8,958 nucleotides of DNA from Dokdonella_A sp035263065. Its GTDB lineage: Bacteria; Pseudomonadota; Gammaproteobacteria; Xanthomonadales; Rhodanobacteraceae. Both the position numbers and the translations under genes were made by a program. The stretch is from contig DATFRS010000244.1 of NCBI GenBank assembly GCA_035263065.1, forward strand, positions 1-8,958, read 5' to 3'. A model generated the notes under the pieces. The model did no database searches. It was not told where the DNA came from and worked only from the letters and a program-made list of their open reading frames with translations. Of the stretch, positions 1 to 6,176 are shown piece after piece (position 1 is the stretch's first letter; the number at the start of each line of letters is the position of its first letter).

Positions 1-1914
1 TTCGCGCGCCTTGCGCTTGGCTTCTTCCTCGTCGCGCTGCTTCTTGCGCGCTTCCTCGTTGAGCGAGACGGTCTTCTCGGCGCGCGTCGCGCGCGCGTCG
101 GCGATTTCCTCGGCGAAGTTCTGCCACTCGATGTTCGTCTTGACGCGCGCGTCGTGGCGTTCGACGAGCATCGGCACGATCGGCTTCAGGTCGGCCGCGG
201 GCTGGTAGTGCGCGGGCGCGATCGACGTCCACGGCAGCGCGTTGTCGTAGCTCGACTCGCCGAACTCGGTCGCGTCGACCGTCAGCGGGAAGCTGATGTC
301 GGGCGTCACGCCGCGCAGCTGCGTCGAGCCGCCGTTGATGCGGAAGAACTGCGCGATGGTCATCTTGACCTCGCCGTACGCGGGCTTCTCGTTGTGCGCG
401 AGCTCGTCGAGGTCGACAAGGTTCTGCACGGTGCCCTTGCCGAACGTCGGCTCGCCGATGATGACGCCGCGGCCGTAGTCCTGGATCGCGGCGGCGAAGA
501 TCTCCGACGCCGACGCGGACGCGCGATTGACCAGCACCGCAAGCGGGCCATCCCACGCCATGCCGGGATGCGGATCCTCTTCTTCCTCGACCTGGCCCGC
601 GGCGTTGCGCACCTGCACGACCGGGCCCTTGTCGATGAAGAGACCGGTGAGATCGGTCGCCTCGGCAAGCGAACCGCCGCCGTTGTTGCGCAGATCGACG
701 ATCACGCCGTCGACCTTGTCCTTCTTGAGCTCGCCGAGCAGCTTCTCGACGTCGCGCGTCGCGCTCTTGTAGTCGGCGTCGCCGCGGCGGCGCGCTTCGA
801 AGTCCTGGTAGAACGTCGGCAGCGAGATCACGCCGATGTGGCGCGTGTGATCGCCGGCCTTGACCTCGATCACCGATTTCTTCGCGGCCTGCTCTTCGAT
901 GCTGACCTTCTTGCGCGTCATCGCGACGGTCAGGTGCTTGCCGTCGGGACCGGCCTCGGCGGGCAGGATCTCGAGGCGCACGACGGTGTCCTTCGCGCCG
1001 CGGATCTTCTCGACGACGTCGTCGAGGCGCCAGCCGACCACGTCGACGATCGGGCCGTGCTCGCCCTGGCCGACGCCGACGACGCGGTCGCCGACCTTGA
1101 CCTGCTTGGACAGCGCGGCCGGGCCGCCCGGCACGATCTCGCGGATCGCGGTGTAGTCCTCGTCGCGCTGCAGGACCGCACCGATGCCCTCGAGCGAGAG
1201 CTTCATCGCGATGTCGAAGTTTTCCGACGCGCGCGGGCCGAGGTAGTTCGTGTGCGGCTCGATCGCCATCGCGTACGCGTTCATGAACGTCTGGAACACG
1301 TCCTCGCTGTTGAGCTGACGCACGCGATCGAGATAGTTCGCGTAGCGCTTGTCGAGCGTGTCGCGGATGTCCTTGTCGGTCTTGCCGGCGAGCTTCAAGC
1401 GCAGCCAGTCGTTCTTGATGCGCTTGCGCCACAGATCGTCGAGCTCGGTCTCGCTCTTCGCCCACGGCGACTTCTCGCGGTCGAACGTATAGCTCTCGTC
1501 GACGGCGAAGTCGAAGCCCTTGGGCAAGAGGCCGCGCGCATAGGCGACGCGCTCGCCGACGCGCTGCTCGTAAAGATTGAAGATCGCGAACGGCGCCGAG
1601 AGGTCCTGGTCGTAGATCGCGTCGTCGAGCTGGGTCTTGTAGGCGGCGAAGCGGTCGATGTCGGTCTGCGTGAAGAACAGCCGGTCGCTGTCGAGCGAAT
1701 CGAGGTAGCGCTTGAAAATCTCGGCCGACATCGTGTCGTCGAGGGCCATCGGCTTGTAGTGGAACTTGGTCAGGAACCGCGTTGCCCACACTGCCGCTTC
1801 GCCGTCGGTCGGCGTCGGCTTCAGCAGCAGCGGCGCACCGGGATCGGCCGCCGGCTTGGCGAGGGAGGCACCTGCCCAGGCCGTCAGGGTCAGCGCCAAC
1901 AACAACATCCGCAT
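1..1914 (-). CDS. prc: Tail-specific (C-terminal processing) protease Prc/Tsp, family S41A, 3' end beyond window
   Basis: Periplasmic serine protease that degrades or trims proteins from their C-terminus; in E. coli its known targets include PBP3 and the endopeptidase MepS. 638 codons are present and the frame is open at the left edge; E. coli Prc is 682 residues, so only the C-terminal end is missing. A signal peptide covers about residues 1-19 (leucine-rich core, ending ASLA). A helical N-terminal domain (about 40-225) is followed by a PDZ domain (about 235-330, with LEGIGAVLQ and IVPGGPA) and the S41 catalytic core (about 355-540). The core carries DLRNNGGGS, SASASEIF with the predicted nucleophile Ser468, and GEPTFGKGT with the general base Lys493; the 25-residue spacing matches E. 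coli Ser452/Lys477. The visible end is rich in Glu, Lys and Arg. The ATG at 1914 has GGAGA six bases upstream (1921-1925). It lies 114 nt downstream of lipA on the same strand, so co-transcription is possible but unproven. Confidence 0.96.
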   Translation of the reverse strand, partial: MRMLLLALTLTAWAGASLAKPAADPGAPLLLKPTPTDGEAAVWATRFLTKFHYKPMALDDTMSAEIFKRYLDSLDSDRLFFTQTDIDRFAAYKTQLDDAIYDQDLSAPFAIFNLYEQRVGERVAYARGLLPKGFDFAVDESYTFDREKSPWAKSETELDDLWRKRIKNDWLRLKLAGKTDKDIRDTLDKRYANYLDRVRQLNSEDVFQTFMNAYAMAIEPHTNYLGPRASENFDIAMKLSLEGIGAVLQRDEDYTAIREIVPGGPAALSKQVKVGDRVVGVGQGEHGPIVDVVGWRLDDVVEKIRGAKDTVVRLEILPAEAGPDGKHLTVAMTRKKVSIEEQAAKKSVIEVKAGDHTRHIGVISLPTFYQDFEARRRGDADYKSATRDVEKLLGELKKDKVDGVIVDLRNNGGGSLAEATDLTGLFIDKGPVVQVRNAAGQVEEEEDPHPGMAWDGPLAVLVNRASASASEIFAAAIQDYGRGVIIGEPTFGKGTVQNLVDLDELAHNEKPAYGEVKMTIAQFFRINGGSTQLRGVTPDISFPLTVDATEFGESSYDNALPWTSIAPAHYQPAADLKPIVPMLVERHDARVKTNIEWQNFAEEIADARATRAEKTVSLNEEARKKQRDEEEAKRKARE

Positions 1915-1920
1915 CACGTC

Positions 1921-1925
1921 TCTCC
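1921..1925 (-). promoter_or_regulatory. Ribosome binding site of prc
   Basis: Read on the minus strand, GGAGA lies six bases before the ATG at 1914. It supports that start over the second in-frame ATG two codons later. I see no convincing sigma-70 promoter or T-tailed hairpin in the 114-nt lipA-prc gap. The gap holds only a tight CCGCC-T-GGCGG palindrome near 1966-1976. Confidence 0.7.
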
Positions 1926-2028
1926 GAAAGCGGTCCCGGGGGATCGCAGCTGATTGACCCGTCCCGCCAGGCGGAACTTGCACTTTGTCCCGATTCAACG
2001 CGGCTCGGCGCCTACTGGAGCTGAACCG

Positions 2029-3021
2029 CTACGCGACGTTTACAAATCCGGCCGCGTGCGCCATCTGATCCGCGTGATACGACGAGCGCACCAGCGGCCC
2101 GGAGGCCACGTGCTGGAATCCCAGACGGGTCCCCAGGTCTTCCAGCGTCCTGAACTCGTCAGGGGTCCAGTAGCGGATGACCGGGTGATGATGCGGCGTC
2201 GGCTGCAGATACTGGCCGATCGTAACCATATCGACCGCGTGCGCGCGTAAATCGTTCAACGCTTCCTCGACCTGCGGCAACGATTCGCCGAGTCCGAGCA
2301 TGATGCCGGACTTGGTCGGGATGTCCGGGTGCTGCGCCTTGAAGCGCGCGAGGAGATCGAGCGACCAGTCGTAGTCGGCGCCGGGGCGGACTTCGCGGTA
2401 CAGACCGCGGACCGTTTCGAGGTTGTGGTTGAAGACGTCGGGCGGGTTCTCCGCAAGCGCCTCGAGCGCGCGCTCCATGCGGCCCTTGCCGCGGAAATCG
2501 GGGGTCAGGATCTCGATGCGGATGTCGGGATTCTCGAAGCGCACGGCCTTGATGCAGGCCGCGAAATGCGCGGCCCCGCCGTCGCGGAGATCGTCGCGAT
2601 CGACCGAGGTGATGACGACGTAGCGAAGCCCCATGTCGCGGATCGTGCCGGCGAGGTGCGCGGGCTCCAGCGGATCGGGCGGCTGCGGACGACCGTGCGC
2701 GACGTCGCAGAACGAGCAGCGGCGCGTGCAGACCTCGCCGAGGATCATGAAGGTCGCGGTGCCCTTGCCGAAGCACTCGTGGATGTTCGGGCAGGACGCC
2801 TCTTCGCAGACCGTGACGAGCCGGTTCTCGCGCAGCTTCGCCTTCAGCCTTGCGACGGCATTGCCGGGCGGGATGCGCACGCGGATCCAGGAAGGCTTGC
2901 GCAGGACCGGCGCGTCGGAGAAGTTCGCGCGGTTGCGGGCGATCTTGTCTTCGCCGAGCTTCTTCTCGGGAGCGTTGCCGTCGACGACGGTGAGAGGAAT
3001 CGTAGTGACGCGGTCGGTCAT
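2029..3021 (-). CDS. lipA: Lipoyl synthase LipA (radical SAM)
   Basis: Inserts two sulfur atoms into protein-bound octanoyl groups, completing the lipoyl cofactor of the 2-oxoacid dehydrogenases and the glycine cleavage system; cytoplasmic. The 330-residue protein has both iron-sulfur signatures: the auxiliary cluster motif C-x4-C-x5-C (Cys72, Cys77, Cys83, in CEEASCPNIHEC) and the radical SAM motif C-x3-C-x2-C (Cys98, Cys102, Cys105, in CTRRCSFC). Further family blocks are TSVDRDDL, FNHNLETV, KSGIMLGLGE, QYLQPT and, near the C-terminus, RSSYHAD, whose serine is the known fourth ligand of the auxiliary cluster. Length is typical. The ATG overlaps the lipB stop (ATGA, 3018-3021) and has no clear Shine-Dalgarno sequence, so reinitiation after lipB is likely. 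The gene ends in TAG at 2029-2031. Confidence 0.98.
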   Translation of the reverse strand: MTDRVTTIPLTVVDGNAPEKKLGEDKIARNRANFSDAPVLRKPSWIRVRIPPGNAVARLKAKLRENRLVTVCEEASCPNIHECFGKGTATFMILGEVCTRRCSFCDVAHGRPQPPDPLEPAHLAGTIRDMGLRYVVITSVDRDDLRDGGAAHFAACIKAVRFENPDIRIEILTPDFRGKGRMERALEALAENPPDVFNHNLETVRGLYREVRPGADYDWSLDLLARFKAQHPDIPTKSGIMLGLGESLPQVEEALNDLRAHAVDMVTIGQYLQPTPHHHPVIRYWTPDEFRTLEDLGTRLGFQHVASGPLVRSSYHADQMAHAAGFVNVA

Positions 3022-3713
3022 GCCGGTTGGGCGGCGCGCGCGGCGTCGCCGGAATCGATGCGGGGAAGTTCCGCGGCGGGAGCGGCCTCGAAAGCGCTTT
3101 CGAGCCCGAACTGGCGCGCCAGCTCGCCGATCAGGACCGCTTCCACCGCGGCGAGCGACCCTGGTCCGCCCAAGTCTAGCACCTGGGTCACGCGCAAACC
3201 CTGATAACCGCACGGATTGATGCGGTTGAAGGGCTCGAGATCCATGTGAACATTGAAGGCGAGCCCGTGGAACGTGCACCCGCGCCGGACCCGGATTCCG
3301 AGCGCCGCGATCTTGGCGTCGGCAACGTAGACCCCCGGCGCGCCCTCGCGGCGGACCGCGACGATGTTCCAGTGCTCCAGCGTGTCGATGACGGCCTGCT
3401 CGATCCGGTTCACGTACTCGCGCACGCCGATCCCGAGCCGGCGCAGGTCCAAGAGCGGATAGGCCACGATCTGCCCTGGCCCGTGATACGTCACCTGTCC
3501 GCCGCGATCGACCGGAATCACCGGAATCTCGCCCGGCACGAGCACGTGCTCCCAGCGCCCGGCCTGCCCGAGCGTGAAGACCGGATCGTGCTCGACCATC
3601 CAGAGCTCGTCGGGCGTGTCGGGAGCGCGCGCGTCGGTGAAGGCCTGCATGGCGCGCCAGACGGGTTCGTAGGGTTGGCGGCCTAGCCGCTTGACGACGA
3701 GTGCGGGAGACAT
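3018..3713 (-). CDS. lipB: Octanoyltransferase LipB
   Basis: Moves octanoate from acyl carrier protein to lipoyl domains, the step before LipA; cytoplasmic. With the start at 3713 it has 231 residues, close to the E. coli protein. Family blocks in order are VEHDPVFTLGQAG, DRGGQVTYHGPGQ, GAPGVYV, the catalytic lysine block KIAALGIR, RRGCTFHGLAFNV and RINPCGYQG with the catalytic cysteine. The start is uncertain. The ATG at 3713 (MSPALVVKRLG) matches the E. coli N-terminal length but lacks a good ribosome site. An in-frame ATG at 3731 would add six residues (MPHVAA) and has only a weak GAG three bases upstream. The reading frame stays open much further upstream, but that part is antisense to the plus-strand gene and is not LipB-like. 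The stop codon overlaps the lipA start by 4 nt. Confidence 0.96.
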   Translation of the reverse strand: MSPALVVKRLGRQPYEPVWRAMQAFTDARAPDTPDELWMVEHDPVFTLGQAGRWEHVLVPGEIPVIPVDRGGQVTYHGPGQIVAYPLLDLRRLGIGVREYVNRIEQAVIDTLEHWNIVAVRREGAPGVYVADAKIAALGIRVRRGCTFHGLAFNVHMDLEPFNRINPCGYQGLRVTQVLDLGGPGSLAAVEAVLIGELARQFGLESAFEAAPAAELPRIDSGDAARAAQPA

Positions 3714-3761
3714 CGCGGCAACATGGGGCATGCGCTCGACTTTCACAACGGATGCACGACG

Positions 3762-3777
3762 GGCGCCCAAAGGCGCC
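3762..3777. promoter_or_regulatory. Inverted repeat GGCGCC-CAAA-GGCGCC between divergent starts
   Basis: Two GGCGCC hexamers are separated by CAAA, giving a 6-bp stem with a 4-nt loop on either strand. Each hexamer is itself a palindrome, so the pair is equally a direct repeat of a two-fold-symmetric site. It lies about 50 nt before lipB and just upstream of the candidate promoter of the plus-strand gene. It could be an operator serving both genes or a hairpin in a lipB leader. High GC makes chance occurrence possible. Confidence 0.3.
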
Positions 3778-3787
3778 ACATTTCCAC

Positions 3788-3796
3788 TGGTACACT
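3788..3796 (+). promoter_or_regulatory. Possible extended -10 promoter of the plus-strand gene
   Basis: TGG-TACACT fits the extended -10 pattern TGn-TAtAaT (4 of 6 bases in the hexamer). No good -35 box is seen 16-18 bases upstream, as is common for extended -10 promoters. Transcription would begin near 3803, leaving about 25 nt of leader before the ATG at 3828. The call is inferred from sequence pattern only. Confidence 0.35.
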
Positions 3797-3827
3797 GCGG
3801 CGGTCGAGTCGCATCGAGGGGCGTGAC

Positions 3828-5873
3828 ATGGCGATCCGCGCTGTTGGGCCGTTCATCATACTGGCGTTCGGCGCCGCGACAGTGTCCGCGGCCGCAACCG
3901 ACCAGGACACCGGGACGTCGGCGAGCGACGAGACGACGCCGTACACCGAGTCGCCGGAGGCCAAGGCCGCGCGGGTCGAGTACGAGCGCAAGGAACGCGC
4001 GGTCTACGACGCGCTGATCGCCGATCCCTCGCCGCACACCCAGATCCTCGCGAGCCACGTCTATCTCGGCGACGACGGCGATCCGTCGAATGCGCTGCGT
4101 CCCAAGGCCGTCGATGTCCTCGCCCGCGCCGTCGAGTTCGCGCCCGATGATGCGATGGTGCAGTGGATCGCCGCCACCGAGGGAAGTTACATGGGCAGCG
4201 CGTGCGCGCCGACGCGCTGGCCCGACGCCGAAGTCGCGAATCTGATCCGCCTGGAGCCCGACAACGCCGCGGCCTGGCAGTTCGGCGTCGCACTCGCGCG
4301 CGCGAAGGGCGACGAGGCGGGCGTCGACGATGCGCTGTCGCGCATGGCGACCGCGCGTCGTGCCGACGACCACATGGTCGAGGAGATTGCGGCATGGACC
4401 GCCTTGTTCGTCGCGCACCCCGAGCTTGGGCATGACTTCAACGACGAAACCGGCAGCCTGACGCCGCGCGAAGCCGCGACCGTCGCCGCCGTCGGGCGCG
4501 TGACGTACCTCCCGCTGCCTGCCCGGGAAGCGCTGAAGGCCGTGTGCACACCGGATCCGGCGTCCGAGCGGACCTGGCAGCGACTCGGCTGGTGCATCGA
4601 TGCCGGGCGCGTGCTCGCCGAGAAAGGCAACAGCCTCGCGTTGCGCAAGCGCGGGCTCGTCATGCTGGCCGCCGCCGACGATCGCAGCGACGCGAGGTCG
4701 ACGGCGCAGCGCCAATACGACTGGCTCGAGGCGCACGGTGTCTCGTCGATGTGGGAGGACGACGAAGAGGATTCCGGCGACATGCACGCGTGGGTGAGCA
4801 ACTGGGAGGGCGCATCGGGAGAAGTCGACGCCACCGAGCGTCGCCTGAAGCGCCTTGGCTTGCCGCTGTCCGCGCCAGCCGGATGGACGAAACCAGCCGC
4901 AACGCCCGAAAAGGCCGACGGTGCGTCGACGGCGAAACTCTATGGCGACTATCTCGCCTCGGTGTTCGCGGACATGAGCGCAAGCGCGGCGCCGGAAGAA
5001 CGTGCGTTCGCGGCGCTCAACGAGCACATCACGCGGCTCTACAGCGCCTCGGACGACGCTTCCAGAAGCGCGGCCTTGGACGCGAAGCCGGACGACAAGG
5101 CGATCGCCGCACTCGGCGAAGCGAATCCAGGCAACCTCAAGGTGCAGTGGATGATCGCCGCATCGTCCAAGGTCCCCGACGAGACACGAGCCAACGCGAT
5201 CGCAACCGTGCAGCAGGCGGAAGGCGACAACGCGGCCGCGTGGGCGCTCTCACTGGAGCTGACGCCTGCATCGAGCGGGCTCGCCGATACGCTGCTGCAG
5301 CGTATGGCGGCGAGCACACGCTATGACGCGCATGCGGTCGACGGCATGTCGATCATGCTTGCCGCAATCCGTCGCAAGCCGATGCCGCAGGACCTTCTCG
5401 ACGCGCTGGCGTCAGAGCCATCGGGCGCTACCGTTCACTTGGCCGCGAACGACATGGCCAACGCCACTGCGTATACGGTCGGCTCCATGAGCTCAGCCAC
5501 CCTGACGCTCGGTCATCTCATGCAGGCCTGCAAGAACGTAGAGGCGCCCTCGGCTCGGCGCGATGACTGCGTCGCCATCGGACAACTGCTGGTTCGCAAG
5601 AGCGCTTCGATGTTGAACGCACGCATCGGCGAGCTGATCCTCACGCAGCTCGCCGCGCTCGACGGTTCGGACGCGGATCGCGCCCGTCACTTCGAGTGGT
5701 GGTACGAGGCGCTGATGAACAAGCATGCGCTGGCCAGCGGGATTGGGCCTTACGTGAACGACGTCCTCGCGACCGGCAATGAAATCGACGCGCTCAGGCA
5801 CGCCGCCGATCGGCTCGGCAAGGCCGAGCCGCCGGCTGACTGGAAACCGCGTCTGGGAAATGGGACGCCGTGA
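3828..5873 (+). CDS. Predicted exported protein of unknown function with an internal duplication
   Basis: 681 codons; family not recognised. The ATG at 3828 has GAGGGG six bases upstream and begins a clear signal peptide (MAIRA, hydrophobic core to about residue 17, cleavage likely around VSAAA, residues 19-23). An earlier in-frame ATG at 3723 would place 35 non-signal residues in front and reach into lipB, so it was not used. No other membrane segment is visible, so the mature protein is probably soluble and periplasmic or secreted. It is Ala-, Asp- and Glu-rich and looks mostly helical, resembling tetratricopeptide-type solenoids without a clean TPR consensus. Two halves align: VQW at 111 and 439, DNAAAW at 145 and 467, RMA with R-x-D-x-H ending at His182 and His502, cysteine pairs 240/256 and 568/581, and W299/W624. 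An acidic linker (WEDDEEDSGD, about 307-316) follows the first copy. Third codon positions look less GC-rich than in flanking genes. It is divergent from lipB and convergent with ybeD. A role in envelope function is only a guess from context. Confidence 0.9.
   Translation: MAIRAVGPFIILAFGAATVSAAATDQDTGTSASDETTPYTESPEAKAARVEYERKERAVYDALIADPSPHTQILASHVYLGDDGDPSNALRPKAVDVLARAVEFAPDDAMVQWIAATEGSYMGSACAPTRWPDAEVANLIRLEPDNAAAWQFGVALARAKGDEAGVDDALSRMATARRADDHMVEEIAAWTALFVAHPELGHDFNDETGSLTPREAATVAAVGRVTYLPLPAREALKAVCTPDPASERTWQRLGWCIDAGRVLAEKGNSLALRKRGLVMLAAADDRSDARSTAQRQYDWLEAHGVSSMWEDDEEDSGDMHAWVSNWEGASGEVDATERRLKRLGLPLSAPAGWTKPAATPEKADGASTAKLYGDYLASVFADMSASAAPEERAFAALNEHITRLYSASDDASRSAALDAKPDDKAIAALGEANPGNLKVQWMIAASSKVPDETRANAIATVQQAEGDNAAAWALSLELTPASSGLADTLLQRMAASTRYDAHAVDGMSIMLAAIRRKPMPQDLLDALASEPSGATVHLAANDMANATAYTVGSMSSATLTLGHLMQACKNVEAPSARRDDCVAIGQLLVRKSASMLNARIGELILTQLAALDGSDADRARHFEWWYEALMNKHALASGIGPYVNDVLATGNEIDALRHAADRLGKAEPPADWKPRLGNGTP
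4140..4742 (+). repeat. Module copy 1 inside the exported protein (residues about 105-305)
   Basis: Protein-level repeat. Landmarks in order are VQWIAA (111), LEPDNAAAW (143-151), DALSRMA (168-174), R-A-D-D-H ending at His182, Cys240, Cys256 and YDWLEAHG (297-304). It also holds an unpaired Cys near residue 125 that copy 2 lacks. DNA identity with copy 2 is low, so the duplication is old. Confidence 0.7.
5124..5717 (+). repeat. Module copy 2 inside the exported protein (residues about 433-630)
   Basis: Protein-level repeat matching copy 1 at an offset of 320-328 residues. Landmarks are VQWMIAA (439), GDNAAAW (466-472), DTLLQRMA (487-494), R-Y-D-A-H ending at His502, Cys568, Cys581 and FEWWYEAL (622-629). 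The offsets stay nearly constant across about 190 residues with only short gaps, which argues for duplication rather than isolated chance matches. Confidence 0.7.
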
Positions 5874-5889
5874 CGCCCACCGGCGTCAC
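5870..5889. terminator. Hairpin spanning both convergent stop codons
   Basis: A perfect 8-bp stem (GTGACGCC / GGCGTCAC) with loop CACC. The TGA of the plus-strand gene (5871-5873) is in one arm and the TGA of ybeD (5886-5888, minus strand) is in the other, with 12 nt between the two coding ends. It could terminate or insulate transcription from both sides. Neither side has a T tract, so it is not a standard intrinsic terminator. Confidence 0.5.
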
Positions 5890-6176
5890 AACGTCCAGCG
5901 AATCCCCTCGCTCGCGCGGAGCGCCGCGTGCGTCGCGTCGTAGTGCTCGCGATCCGGGCACGTGAAGCTCACCGACACCGCGAGGTAGTTGCCCTCGCGC
6001 GAAGGCCTGACGCGCTGGCTTCCCGCCAGCACGCTGACGCCCACGCTCTCGATGATCTCGGGCACGCGCCGCTCGAGGTCGGCGTCGGCGCGACCCATCG
6101 CGGTGATTTCGAAAACGCCGGGAAACTGGAAGCCCTGACCGGGCTCCTCGGCCTTGAGTTCGTCGAGGTCTTTCAC
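5886..6176 (-). CDS. ybeD: YbeD-like protein (DUF493 family)
   Basis: Small 96-residue protein of the conserved YbeD/DUF493 family, ferredoxin/ACT-like in fold and of unclear function. In E. coli ybeD also sits between the D,D-carboxypeptidase gene dacA and lipB (87 residues there). Recognisable features are FQFPGVFEITAMG, a helix DLERRVPEIIESVG, the core SREGNYLAVSVSFTC that matches the family's K-G-N-Y-x-S-V-S block, and the C-terminal ending IRWTL. The start is GTG at 6176, overlapping the upstream carboxypeptidase stop (GTGA), with AAGGA five bases upstream at a good distance. Its stop lies in a hairpin shared with the oppositely oriented neighbour, which separates it from lipB. Confidence 0.93.
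   Translation of the reverse strand: MKDLDELKAEEPGQGFQFPGVFEITAMGRADADLERRVPEIIESVGVSVLAGSQRVRPSREGNYLAVSVSFTCPDREHYDATHAALRASEGIRWTL

Noticed and set aside
154..1953. 599-codon open frame on the plus strand opposite prc
   Set aside because: Its product is a low-complexity Arg/Val/Asp/Leu-rich string typical of the antisense frame of GC-rich genes, while the minus strand gives a complete Prc match.
1966..1976. CCGCC-T-GGCGG palindrome between lipA and prc as a terminator
   Set aside because: The loop is a single base, the stem is short and no T tract follows, so it is expected by chance in GC-rich DNA.
2329..3204. Plus-strand open frame of 291 codons opposite lipA and lipB
   Set aside because: Shadow frame; both minus-strand genes have full family motifs and catalytic residues.
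3723..3827. Earlier ATG for the plus-strand gene
   Set aside because: It would add 35 residues before a clear signal peptide and overlap the lipB start; the ATG at 3828 has a good ribosome site.
3714..5027. Long N-terminal extension of the lipB frame, giving a 669-residue product
   Set aside because: The extension is Arg-rich, antisense to the signal-peptide-bearing gene, and LipB homology begins only at MSPALVVKRLG.
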